From JAJYZP01 sp049964535 (GTDB taxonomy: Bacteria; Actinomycetota; Acidimicrobiia; Acidimicrobiales; Acidimicrobiaceae), in NCBI GenBank assembly GCA_049964535.1, contig JBMFXG010000075.1, forward strand, positions 1-11,765: a stretch of DNA of 11,765 nt, written 5' to 3'. Below the pieces are notes generated by a model, which was not told the DNA's origin, searched no databases, and saw only the letters and a list, made by a program, of their open reading frames with translations. The position numbers and the translations under genes are program-made. Below, one piece after another: positions 1 through 7,222 of this stretch; the stretch's first letter is position 1, and each line of letters begins with the position of its first letter.

Positions 1-567
1 GTCCACGTCATCGACGAAGTTTGCCAGTACGTACAGAGGGGCTCCGTTCCCCTTTACGAGCACAAAATCTTCAATCGAAGAGTTCTCGAAGCGAACCTCT
101 CCCCGTACTAGGTCCGAAACCGTCGTAACTGCCTCACGATCAACCTTGAACCGCAGTGCGCGCCCAGGAGCTTGGCTAAGGCCGAGCTCTCGGCAGAAGC
201 CATCGTACCCCGGCGGACCGTTTCGCTCTTTTGCCCGCTGATCGATCTCTTCCCGAGTGCACTGGCAGTAGTACGCTCGCCCAGCTTCAACGAGCTCCTG
301 AGCACAGAGGTCGTAACGCTCTCGCCGCTGTGATTGGAAGACAGGTCCCTCATCGAAATCGATCTCAAGCCAGGCAAGTGCTTCGATGATTCCGTCGGTC
401 CATTCAGGTCGGTTTCTCGCCTCGTCGGTATCATCGATCCTCAGAAGGAGGCTGCCCCCCTGCGCACGTGCATAGAGCCAGTTGTACAGAGCGGTACGAG
501 CACCACCGACATGAAAATACCCAGTTGGCGAAGGCGCAAACCGCAGTCTCGGATGTAGATCAGTCAC
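1..567 (-). CDS. gltX: Glutamyl-tRNA synthetase, N-terminal part (runs off the left edge)
   Basis: This gene encodes the class I aminoacyl-tRNA synthetase that charges tRNA-Glu with glutamate in the cytoplasm. Only the first 189 codons are in the window, against roughly 470-500 residues for a full enzyme. Seen directly: RFAPSPTGYFHVGGARTAL at residues 9-27, containing the class I HIGH motif as HVGG (19-22); RIDDTDEARNRPEW at 43-56; and the adenylation-domain segment ending NFVDDVD at the edge. HVGG followed by ARTALYNW separates it from the tRNA-modifying paralogue GluQ-RS. A zinc-site-like pattern is present as C101-x-C103 and C125, but the position of the E. coli fourth ligand (His) is Glu127. 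The start is GTG, with GGAG (573-576, minus strand) five bases upstream. The start lies 48 bases after the stop of the hydroxyacyl-CoA dehydrogenase gene on the same strand, so co-transcription is possible. Confidence 0.95.
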   Translation of the reverse strand, partial: MTDLHPRLRFAPSPTGYFHVGGARTALYNWLYARAQGGSLLLRIDDTDEARNRPEWTDGIIEALAWLEIDFDEGPVFQSQRRERYDLCAQELVEAGRAYYCQCTREEIDQRAKERNGPPGYDGFCRELGLSQAPGRALRFKVDREAVTTVSDLVRGEVRFENSSIEDFVLVKGNGAPLYVLANFVDDVD

Positions 568-615
568 AATCGCTCCAGCCTACTCTGACCTAGGCTCGTG
601 CATTCGGATGGAGCG

Positions 616-1470
616 TTACGCGTAGGAGTAGAATCCGCGTGAGCTCTTTCGACCCAGTAGTCCAGCTTCACACATTCTCGAGAGCAGCGGTGGCGGAGCG
701 TAGAGCGGCTCTTTAAACTCTTCGTAGAGTGACTCTGCAACTGCCAACGTTGTATCGAGGCCGATCAAGTCGGTCAGAGCGAGAGGACCCATTGGGTGAG
801 CACAGCCTTCAACCATTCCGCGATCGATATCTTCTGCGGTAGCAAATCCCGACTCAAACATTCTGATTGCAGAGAGCAGATAGGGAATCAACAGTGCATT
901 GACGATAAAGCCTGCGCGGTCTTTTGAGTGAATCACATGTTTGCCGAGCACCGATTCCACGAACTTCGTCACGGAGTCCACGACGTCATCGGCCGTGAGG
1001 AGGGATCGAACCACCTCAACGAGCGGTAAGACCGGCACCGGGTTGAAGAAGTGGATGCCGATCACTCGTTCCGGTCGACTCGTGGCCATAGCGAGCTTCA
1101 TGATCGGAATCGACGAGGTATTCGAGGCTAGAATCACATCGCTCTGACCGACCACCTCGTCTAGCTGGCGAAAAAGTTCGAGTTTCAGTCGTTCATTCTC
1201 AACGATCGCCTCGATGATCACGTCTCGATCGGCCAACATGGCGAGATCTGTCGAGAATTGAATGCGATCGAATACGGAGTCAAAGAGCTCTTGTGAGATC
1301 TTTCCTGACTTGACAGCTCGAGTCAGCGACCTCCGAACCCTCTCGCCCCCCCTCTCGAGCGCGGCAGGATCGGTTTCGACCACCACCACCTCGAGGCCGG
1401 ACCGAGCCGCAACCTCTGCGATACCCGATCCCATGAGGCCACATCCCACGACTCCCACCTTGTGAAACAT
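616..1470 (-). CDS. 3-hydroxyacyl-CoA (3-hydroxybutyryl-CoA) dehydrogenase
   Basis: NAD-dependent oxidation of L-3-hydroxyacyl-CoA to 3-oxoacyl-CoA, the third step of beta-oxidation; it may run in reverse in butyrate or polyhydroxyalkanoate metabolism. The 284-residue length matches the single-domain Hbd/PaaH family. Seen directly: an N-terminal Rossmann motif GCGLMG (9-14) with an acidic residue (E32) ending the second strand; SNTSS (116-120); and GIHFFNPVP (138-146). The family's His-Glu catalytic pair corresponds to H140 and E152, with S119 and N191 at the substrate-site positions. The C-terminal domain carries AHPMGPLALTDLIGLDT (224-240) and ends GRKSSRGFYSYA. The ATG at 1470 was chosen because the Rossmann strand begins right after it and AGGAA and GGAGG lie 5 and 10 bases upstream; the frame is open back to 1515 but that extension looks unlike the family. 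It lies 107 bases downstream of the acyl-CoA dehydrogenase on the same strand. Substrate chain length cannot be told from sequence. Confidence 0.95.
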   Translation of the reverse strand: MFHKVGVVGCGLMGSGIAEVAARSGLEVVVVETDPAALERGGERVRRSLTRAVKSGKISQELFDSVFDRIQFSTDLAMLADRDVIIEAIVENERLKLELFRQLDEVVGQSDVILASNTSSIPIMKLAMATSRPERVIGIHFFNPVPVLPLVEVVRSLLTADDVVDSVTKFVESVLGKHVIHSKDRAGFIVNALLIPYLLSAIRMFESGFATAEDIDRGMVEGCAHPMGPLALTDLIGLDTTLAVAESLYEEFKEPLYAPPPLLSRMCEAGLLGRKSSRGFYSYA

Positions 1471-1577
1471 CGCCGTTCCTACCTCCGTCTCCGACAACCA
1501 AACTCTCCAACCCACCTACGCTAGGACCCAAGGAGTCCACCACTACCGTGCTCCACCGAAGCTCACACGAGCAAAGT

Positions 1578-2780
1578 TTAAGAAGAACTCTGCACGACCG
1601 ATCGACCGACAACCATGCGTTGGATCTGGTTTGTTCCCTCGTAGATCTGGGTGATCTTCACATCGCGCATCATCCGCTCGAGCGGAAAATCCTTCGTATA
1701 ACCGTAACCACCAAGAAGCTGCAGCGCATCGATGACGACGGACATCGCTGAGTCCGAGGCAAAATACTTCGCCATAGCCCCGAATCGTCCAAGTTCGCCG
1801 TCGGGATCGTCGTCAATGAGAGTACAGGCTCGATAGACCAGACCTCGAGCGGCCTCAATCTTGGTCGCCATGTCAGCGACCATAAACTGAATTGCTTGGT
1901 TATCCGCTATCGCTCGACCAAACTGATGACGCTGGCGAATGTAGTTCACCGCAAAGTCCAGAGCTCCCTGAGCAATTCCGACCGCTTGCGCGCCGATCAT
2001 GGGGCGGGATCGATCCAAGGTACCCATTGCGATGTAGAAACCCCGATTCTCCTCGCCAATGAGATTCGACTTCGGTACTCGAACGTTCTCAAGCAGTATC
2101 TCCCCGGTCGGCGAACCTTTGATACCCAATTTGGACTCAAGCTTGGTGACCTTGACGCCCCAATCCGCCTCCACGACAAAGGCGGAGATTCCTCGATGAC
2201 CCGCCTTTGGATCTGTCTTAGCGAAGACGGTGTACGTATCTGAGATGCCAGCATTGGTGATCCAGCACTTCGTACCGTTGAGAATGTAGTCATCACCATC
2301 TCGCACAGCAGTGGTCGTCATCGCCGCCACATCTGAGCCTGCGTCAGGTTCAGACAAGCAGTATGACGCCTGAGCCTCGCCCCTAGCAATTGCTGGCAAA
2401 TATCGCTCCTTAAGCGCATCGGATCCGTAGTAGATAACCGGTATCATCCCGAGCTTTGAGATCAGCATCGTAAGCGAGGTCGAAGCACAGACTCGGGCCA
2501 ACTCTTCGACCATGATTGCCTGTGTAACGTGATCAGCGCCGCTACCTCCAAAGGCTTGCGGTAGACCGAGAGCGGGTAACTCCATTGCAACACAGGAGCG
2601 GAAGGAGTCCCAAGGGAAGCTCGCCTCTTCGTCGGTCCTCGCGGCATTTGGCCCGATCTTGTCCTCAGCGAACGCTCGGAGTACGGCGCGATAGTCTTTC
2701 TGTTCGGGCGAGAGCGAAAATTCATTCATAGCTACAGTGTTCCAGGATTTCGGGGCCGACTCCAAATCGCAAATCGTCAA
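1578..2780 (-). CDS. Acyl-CoA dehydrogenase, short/medium-chain type
   Basis: FAD-dependent alpha,beta-dehydrogenation of acyl-CoA, the first step of beta-oxidation, with electrons normally passed to electron-transfer flavoprotein. All three acyl-CoA dehydrogenase domains are present. With the TTG start (400 aa) the FAD-site signature CLSEPDAGSDVAA lies at 141-153, WITNAG at 173-178, RQRHQFGRAI at 282-291, and the C-terminal signature QLLGGYGYTKDFPLERMMRD at 354-373. The catalytic base is E381 in IYEGTNQIQR. That is the position used by short- and medium-chain enzymes, not the isovaleryl-CoA type, so the enzyme should be active. Start choice: TTG at 2780 has GGGAGG seven bases upstream, whereas ATG at 2729 (383 aa) has almost no Shine-Dalgarno sequence but coincides with the usual family N-terminus (MNEFSLSPEQ). 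I list the longer form but either is possible. It is likely the first gene of a run with the hydroxyacyl-CoA dehydrogenase and perhaps gltX. Confidence 0.95.
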   Translation of the reverse strand: MTICDLESAPKSWNTVAMNEFSLSPEQKDYRAVLRAFAEDKIGPNAARTDEEASFPWDSFRSCVAMELPALGLPQAFGGSGADHVTQAIMVEELARVCASTSLTMLISKLGMIPVIYYGSDALKERYLPAIARGEAQASYCLSEPDAGSDVAAMTTTAVRDGDDYILNGTKCWITNAGISDTYTVFAKTDPKAGHRGISAFVVEADWGVKVTKLESKLGIKGSPTGEILLENVRVPKSNLIGEENRGFYIAMGTLDRSRPMIGAQAVGIAQGALDFAVNYIRQRHQFGRAIADNQAIQFMVADMATKIEAARGLVYRACTLIDDDPDGELGRFGAMAKYFASDSAMSVVIDALQLLGGYGYTKDFPLERMMRDVKITQIYEGTNQIQRMVVGRSVVQSSS

Positions 2781-3001
2781 TCAGCTGCCTCCCATTGCAG
2801 GACGAGCTTCCAACGCACGCATAGATTGCCCGACGTGCACTCTGAGACGAGGCTTGCTACTGTTGACGCAGAGTAAGAGGCCAACCAGAGTTCTCGGGTC
2901 CGTCATCTGTCGCCAACAAGGTGCGAGAGATGAGGCCGTGTATACGAGCGCTCGGCAGGTTTCAACCGACCATATCGAGTAGGAAGCACCTGGAGAGAAC
3001 G
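2781..3001. promoter_or_regulatory. Divergent intergenic region between two acyl-CoA dehydrogenase genes
   Basis: These 221 bases separate the starts of two oppositely transcribed acyl-CoA dehydrogenase genes and must hold promoters for both. A TTGACG at 2863-2868 resembles a -35 box for the plus strand, but no convincing -10 hexamer follows at the right distance, so no promoter is assigned. I found no clear long palindrome of the kind bound by TetR- or GntR-family fatty-acid regulators. The plus-strand gene's Shine-Dalgarno sequence (GGAGAG, 2992-2997) lies at the right end. Confidence 0.5.
2788..2793 (-). promoter_or_regulatory. Ribosome binding site GGGAGG for the TTG start at 2780
   Basis: Reading the minus strand, GGGAGG is followed by a seven-base spacer (CAGCTGA) and TTG at 2780-2778. 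This is an optimal Shine-Dalgarno arrangement and supports the longer N-terminus of the minus-strand acyl-CoA dehydrogenase. The competing ATG at 2729 has only a weak TGGAA about ten or more bases upstream. Confidence 0.6.
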
Positions 3002-4234
3002 ATGGCAGCAGAGAGCGCAACTACGGCACCTCACATCGAGAGCACTGACGAGCACCTCGTGAACGAGCGGATCGAGAAGCTTCTCAAGGAATTTCCGCCG
3101 AAAGAGGTCGCTGCCACCGAGTTCTGGGGAGCGCAGTTCGATCTCGGCCTTGCCTACGTTCATTTTCCGATCGGGCTCGGTGGACTCGGGGTCTCGCCCG
3201 GGCTTCAAGAGCTCGTCTCGCGACGGCTACGCTCCGCCTCGGCTCCTATCAACTTCACTCGCAATCCAATCGGAGTCGGTATGGCTGCGCCAACGCTCCT
3301 CACACACGCCCGTCGAGAGGTCTCGGAGAAGCTCCTGCGCCCCTGTTTCACCACAGAGGAGATCTGGTGTCAACTCTTCTCCGAACCCGGTGCCGGCTCA
3401 GATGTGGCCGCTCTTGCCACCCGAGCGGTCCGCGACGGCGACGAGTGGATTGTCAACGGGCAGAAGGTGTGGACAACGCTCGCTCACGTCTCTCGATGGG
3501 GCATGCTCGTGGCGAGAACCGATCCGCAACTCGAAAAACACAAAGGTCTCACCTACTTCATCGTCGACATGAAGGCACCCGGTGTTGAAGTCCGACCACT
3601 ACGTCAGATGACCGGTGAAGCCGAGTTCAACGAGGTCTACTTCACCGACGTCCGCATCCCCGATACGTACCGTCTCGGCGAAGTCGGCCAAGGCTGGTCC
3701 GTAGCGATTACTACGCTGATGAACGAGCGCGTCTCGATCGGCGGTAACGTCATGCCACGGGGCGGGGGTGCGATCTCCGATGCCGTTCGCATCGCACAGA
3801 CACGAGAGAAGCTGTCACCCGTCAAGAGGGACGAACTCATGAAGCTCTGGACCCAGGCAGAGGCGGGCAGGCTCTTGAACATCCGAGCGGCACAGATGCG
3901 GACTGCCGGTAATCCCGGTGCCGAAGGCTCGGTGGCAAAACTGCTCTATGCCGAGTTGAACAAGAAGATCTACGCATTCTGTGTAGACCTCATGGGTGCT
4001 GAGGCACTCCTACACCCCAGCTACGAGATGATTCGGCCCGACTACACCAAGGTCTCCCCTGAGCGCGGTTCGGTTCGAGAGATCACTCGCACCTTCCTCA
4101 GATCTCGAGCAAACTCGATCGAAGGTGGTACCTCAGAGATCATGCGCAACATCCTTGGCGAGCGAGTGCTGGGACTACCAGGAGATCCAAGGGTCGACAA
4201 AGGCAAGCCCTGGATCGACGTGCCCCGAAGCTAG
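3002..4234 (+). CDS. Acyl-CoA dehydrogenase, actinobacterial FadE-like
   Basis: A second FAD-dependent acyl-CoA dehydrogenase (410 aa), clearly divergent from the one encoded opposite. Seen directly: the FAD-site signature LFSEPGAGSDVA at 125-136, NGQKVWTT at 152-159, the beta-domain segment FTDVRIPD (214-221), and the C-terminal RSRANSIEGGTSEIMRNILG. In that segment E374 sits at the catalytic-base position. The tail GDPRVDKGKPWIDVPRS is typical of actinobacterial FadE proteins. Because this glutamate is present, the protein does not look like the glutamate-lacking partner of a heteromeric enzyme such as mycobacterial sterol side-chain dehydrogenases, although pairing cannot be excluded. The ATG at 3002 was chosen because GGAG lies six bases upstream. 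The frame is open further upstream to 2921, but that stretch is Arg-rich and unlike the family. The substrate is unknown; this FadE type often serves branched, long or steroid-like acyl groups. Confidence 0.95.
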   Translation: MAAESATTAPHIESTDEHLVNERIEKLLKEFPPKEVAATEFWGAQFDLGLAYVHFPIGLGGLGVSPGLQELVSRRLRSASAPINFTRNPIGVGMAAPTLLTHARREVSEKLLRPCFTTEEIWCQLFSEPGAGSDVAALATRAVRDGDEWIVNGQKVWTTLAHVSRWGMLVARTDPQLEKHKGLTYFIVDMKAPGVEVRPLRQMTGEAEFNEVYFTDVRIPDTYRLGEVGQGWSVAITTLMNERVSIGGNVMPRGGGAISDAVRIAQTREKLSPVKRDELMKLWTQAEAGRLLNIRAAQMRTAGNPGAEGSVAKLLYAELNKKIYAFCVDLMGAEALLHPSYEMIRPDYTKVSPERGSVREITRTFLRSRANSIEGGTSEIMRNILGERVLGLPGDPRVDKGKPWIDVPRS

Positions 4235-4484
4235 CCCATCTACGGGGTTTCCACGATCTCACGACGAGTCTGTGGGCCTGGATCACTCGCGAAACAGCTC
4301 GCAGATAAGACAGCCTCAACCACTGCGATGCCAACCTCTCAAAGCGGCATTTGCACGCACCGCTTTCTTCGGAGCCCTGATCTTGAAGGGATCGTCGTCG
4401 AGTAGACTTTGACCGATCGAACCCTCGGTATGGAGAGTCACGTCGCCGTAATTTCCGAGGCTCATCCCTCATGAAGGCTGGAGC

Positions 4485-5774
4485 ATGATGCGAACACGAG
4501 CGAAGCGATCGTCACGACACAATACGAGTCAGGACACGTCGACTCGACGCAAGGTCGTGGTCGTTGGAGCCGGGTTTGCCGGACTGGCTGCCGTAGAGCG
4601 CCTCTCATCATCAGAGTTCGAAGTTCTCCTCATCGATCGACATAACTTCGCCACTTTTCAACCACTGCTCTACCAAGTTGCGACGGCCGGCCTCAACCCC
4701 GGTGACGTCTCCTTCCCTATTCGAACCCTGCTTCGCAAGCATCCGAGGGTTCGATTCCGCCAAGGCGAACTGGTCTCCATCGACCGCACATCGAACGAGA
4801 TCGAACTAGAGGATGGCTCTCGAGTAGCCTACGACTTTCTTGTCCTCGCCTTCGGAGCAACTTCCAACTACTTTGGTGTCCCGGGCGCCTCTGACTATAC
4901 CCACGCTATCTACACCCTCGATGACGCTCTCGAGGTCAGAAATCTTATCTTTCAACGATTCGAGCAAGCCGCCGCCCATGGTGGACCTCCTAATACTCTC
5001 ACCTTCGCAGTCGTTGGCGGCGGGGCCACTGGAGTTGAAATGGCAGGTGCCGTTGCGGAACTCTGCGAGAAGGCTCTCCACACCGACTACACCACCATCA
5101 AGGCGAGCGACGTCAGAGTGCTGCTCATCGAGCAGCGCCCCCGGATTCTTGAAGCATTCGACGAGGAGCTCTCCGAGTACGCTATCTCCGAGTTAAAAAA
5201 ACGTGGCGTCGAGGTCATGCTCGAAAACGTCGTTGAGGAGATCACGCCCTCTACAATCCGGCTTCAAGGTGGCAGGTCCATCGATTACGGGCTCGTTGTG
5301 TGGGCCGCTGGAGTCAAGGTTGCCGACTTTGCCAGCAACCTCGGCCTGCCACAGACTCGAGGGGCCCGAATCAAAGTCAACGAAGATCTTCGGGTCGAAG
5401 GCGAAGAGAGTATCTTTGCAATCGGAGATCTCTCTGCCGCATTGTCCCAGGGATCCGTCGTACCACAGTTAGCCCAACCCGCCCTCCAACAGGGGAAACA
5501 TGCGGCCGACCAGATCCTCAACCTGACTACTGGAAAGCCGACCGTCGCCTTCCGCTATCGCGACCGTGGGACCATGGCGACGATTGGACGCCATGCAGCC
5601 GTCGCACAGCTACGCGGAGGCATCGACCTAACGGGCGGACCCGCATGGCTTGCATGGCTACTGCTCCACGTCTTGACGCTCATCGGTGCTCGCAACAAGC
5701 TTTCAGTGCTCTTGAACTGGGCCTGGCACTACGTTTCCTGGGGCAAAGGGCCCCGAGTTATCCTCGGAGGATGA
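4485..5774 (+). CDS. ndh: Type II NADH dehydrogenase (NADH:quinone oxidoreductase, NDH-2)
   Basis: Single-subunit, non-proton-pumping flavoenzyme that moves electrons from NADH to membrane quinone on the cytoplasmic face of the membrane. At 429 aa it has the family's usual length. Seen directly: a FAD-binding Rossmann motif GAGFAG (28-33); FQPLLYQVATAGL (58-70); and a second, NADH-binding Rossmann motif GGGATG (178-183). E216 at the end of the following strand (LLIEQ) favours NADH over NADPH. Also present are WAAG (273-276), the FAD-contact AIGDLSA (312-318) and the quinone-site signature AQPALQQG (330-337). The C-terminus has a hydrophobic segment (about 387-401) and a Trp-rich amphipathic tail that fit membrane attachment. 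The first 23 residues are a basic Arg/Ser/Thr-rich extension ahead of the Rossmann fold. The start is one of two adjacent ATGs (4485, 4488), with AAGG seven bases before the first. It lies 250 bases after the plus-strand acyl-CoA dehydrogenase, so it may have its own promoter. Confidence 0.95.
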   Translation: MMRTRAKRSSRHNTSQDTSTRRKVVVVGAGFAGLAAVERLSSSEFEVLLIDRHNFATFQPLLYQVATAGLNPGDVSFPIRTLLRKHPRVRFRQGELVSIDRTSNEIELEDGSRVAYDFLVLAFGATSNYFGVPGASDYTHAIYTLDDALEVRNLIFQRFEQAAAHGGPPNTLTFAVVGGGATGVEMAGAVAELCEKALHTDYTTIKASDVRVLLIEQRPRILEAFDEELSEYAISELKKRGVEVMLENVVEEITPSTIRLQGGRSIDYGLVVWAAGVKVADFASNLGLPQTRGARIKVNEDLRVEGEESIFAIGDLSAALSQGSVVPQLAQPALQQGKHAADQILNLTTGKPTVAFRYRDRGTMATIGRHAAVAQLRGGIDLTGGPAWLAWLLLHVLTLIGARNKLSVLLNWAWHYVSWGKGPRVILGG

Positions 5775-5784
5775 GGCGCAACGC

Positions 5785-5801
5785 TCGCACTAAAAGTGCG
5801 A
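5785..5801 (+). terminator. Hairpin just after ndh, possible terminator
   Basis: A perfect 7-bp inverted repeat, TCGCACT-AAA-AGTGCGA, begins 11 bases after the ndh stop codon. The sequence after it (TGAGATCTTCT) has only a poor T-run, so it is a weak intrinsic terminator at best. Its position at the 3' end of ndh, in front of a convergent gene, supports the role. Confidence 0.4.
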
Positions 5802-5927
5802 TGAGATCTTCTGTCTGATCCGCACAGAGCTGGGCCAAAATTCCTCACCTCGCCATCGTTGCAGATGCAACCCCCCAAGTCCGGCCGATCGGTCATGAGC
5901 TATCGACACCGCAACGTCGCTCGACGC

Positions 5928-6587
5928 TCACTTGCCCCAAGTTTTCAAAAGCGTCGCCAAGACCTCCTGATGTGACGTACAGATGAGGTCGGCCTGATAC
6001 AGGGTCTCTCTGTCGGTACGTGCGGCGAACCCAATAACAAACATCCCTGCTGCACGCGCTGCGCTGACTCCGGCCGGACTGTCCTCGATGACCACACATC
6101 GCTGCGGCTCAACGTTCATCCGCTCGCTCGCATAGAGAAAGAGGTCTGGCGCCGGTTTGCCTCGAGTAACATCTTGCGCCGAGAAGATTCGGCCCTCAAA
6201 ACACCCAAGAAGTCCAACGATCTCAAGGGCTCGGCGTATTCTGACGTGATCACCCGAGGACGCTACGCAGAACGGCACAGAGAGACGGTGAAGGGTCTCA
6301 ACCGTTACATCGCTCCCACTCACCGTGCGCAGCTGCGATGAAAACGCACGAAAAAGCAGTTCGTGATAGCGATCCTCAAATTCTCGAGGAAGCGCCTTTC
6401 CCGTTGTACCATAGATCGACTGACGAACTGACTCGAGTGAGCTTCCAAGATACCGCTGCATGCTCTCCTCGACCGTGAGGACGACACCGAAGCTCCCAAG
6501 AGACTCGACGAGAGCCGTATTCGCTAGGAGTTCACTATCGACCAAGACGCCGTCATTATCAAAGATGACCAGTCCCCAATCCAACAT
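5928..6587 (-). CDS. HAD-superfamily hydrolase, beta-phosphoglucomutase/phosphatase-like
   Basis: A 219-residue haloacid dehalogenase-superfamily protein of the subfamily with a helical C1 cap, covering sugar phosphatases, phosphoglycolate-type phosphatases and beta-phosphoglucomutase. All four catalytic motifs are visible. Motif I is FDNDGVLVDSE, with nucleophile D10 and acid/base D12. Motif II is VASSG, with S110. Motif III is K144 in TRGKPAPD. Motif IV is IEDSPAGVSAARAAG, with E168 and D169 for magnesium. The cap occupies roughly residues 17-85. The enzyme should therefore be an active Mg-dependent phosphohydrolase or mutase in the cytoplasm. The substrate cannot be assigned, because many members of this group are promiscuous sugar-phosphate phosphatases. 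The start is ATG at 6587; a GTG at 6593 two codons upstream is an alternative, and GAGAG lies nearby for either. It stands alone, convergent with ndh. Confidence 0.9.
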   Translation of the reverse strand: MLDWGLVIFDNDGVLVDSELLANTALVESLGSFGVVLTVEESMQRYLGSSLESVRQSIYGTTGKALPREFEDRYHELLFRAFSSQLRTVSGSDVTVETLHRLSVPFCVASSGDHVRIRRALEIVGLLGCFEGRIFSAQDVTRGKPAPDLFLYASERMNVEPQRCVVIEDSPAGVSAARAAGMFVIGFAARTDRETLYQADLICTSHQEVLATLLKTWGK

Positions 6588-7222
6588 CGGCACGATCTCT
6601 CTGTTCTAGCTCGCTCGTCTCTGCAGGGCCGATGCATCACTCATAGCTGCGCGATCGCAAGGCTCTGAGCAACACGCTACCCTAGCGTAGAGATCGATGA
6701 CTCCGTCGGCCCGCTATCGCAGTTCCAAGCCGACGCCACCTGCACCAACTCGACGCATGCGACCGTCAACCAACGGCTCTGACCTGTGTGCTCAGGATGC
6801 TCGATGAAGACGGCACCAGAGAGAACCTGAGCGAGCACTCGAGCCCGGTGGCCACAGACTCTTCACACCCAGAACCGGGGCCTTCGGTCTCGTGAGACGC
6901 TACGCTTGCACCGCTCCATCGACACAGACTCCTCCACGGCCCCAACCCCATCGTGCAGCACCACTTCGTGCGTTACTTGCACTCCTTTACGATCAACACT
7001 CGACGAGCCATCATGGAATGGCGATCGGCCATTGTTCTGTACTGCACCATTATCTAGTTTCAGTGCTCGTGCACCGAACCTCTTTCGGGCAGTACAGACT
7101 CAGAGTTAGAGAGCCTCTCGGCCACCACATCAAAGCCACAGCGCCATCACATACCTACACGCTCGGTCACGACCTACGTACCGAGGACCAGAGTTGACCA
7201 CAGTGGTTGATGCGGTGGATCG
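6588..7222. other. Gene-free stretch of about 630 bases with a few dyads
   Basis: No reading frame here looks like a protein: the open frames are short, rich in His/Pro/Ser/Arg and match nothing I recognise. No tRNA-like fold was seen. Short dyads are present: CTGTACTGC (7037-7045) pairs with GCAGTACAG (7089-7097) across 43 bases; CTCGGT (7162-7167) pairs with ACCGAG (7180-7185); and ACCAC-A-GTGGT is at 7197-7207. None has a T-run suitable for a terminator. The stretch holds the upstream region of the HAD gene and the downstream region of the FAD oxidoreductase gene. Confidence 0.6.

Noticed and set aside
108..434. Minus-strand open frame of 108 codons inside the gltX region
   Set aside because: It is out of frame with the GTG-started gltX reading, which gives a clear synthetase sequence from 567 to base 1; the other frame has no recognisable content.
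2863..2868. TTGACG as a -35 box for the plus-strand acyl-CoA dehydrogenase
   Set aside because: No TATAAT-like hexamer occurs at 16-18 bases downstream.
4223..4250. CCCCG...CGGGG followed by TTT at the end of the plus-strand acyl-CoA dehydrogenase as a terminator
   Set aside because: Only a 5-bp stem with a 15-base loop that includes the stop codon, and a three-base T-run; too weak to call.
5300..5818. Plus-strand open frame of 172 codons overlapping ndh
   Set aside because: An alternate frame of ndh, very rich in Arg and Pro with no motif, while ndh itself carries all NDH-2 signatures.
5858..5871. GTTGCA-GA-TGCAAC dyad between ndh and the HAD gene as a terminator
   Set aside because: No T-run follows on either strand (C-run on plus, mixed bases on minus).
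6892..7197. Plus-strand open frame of 101 codons in the gene-free stretch
   Set aside because: The His/Arg/Pro-rich sequence lacks any recognisable pattern or convincing Shine-Dalgarno sequence, and the overlapping frame is equally open.
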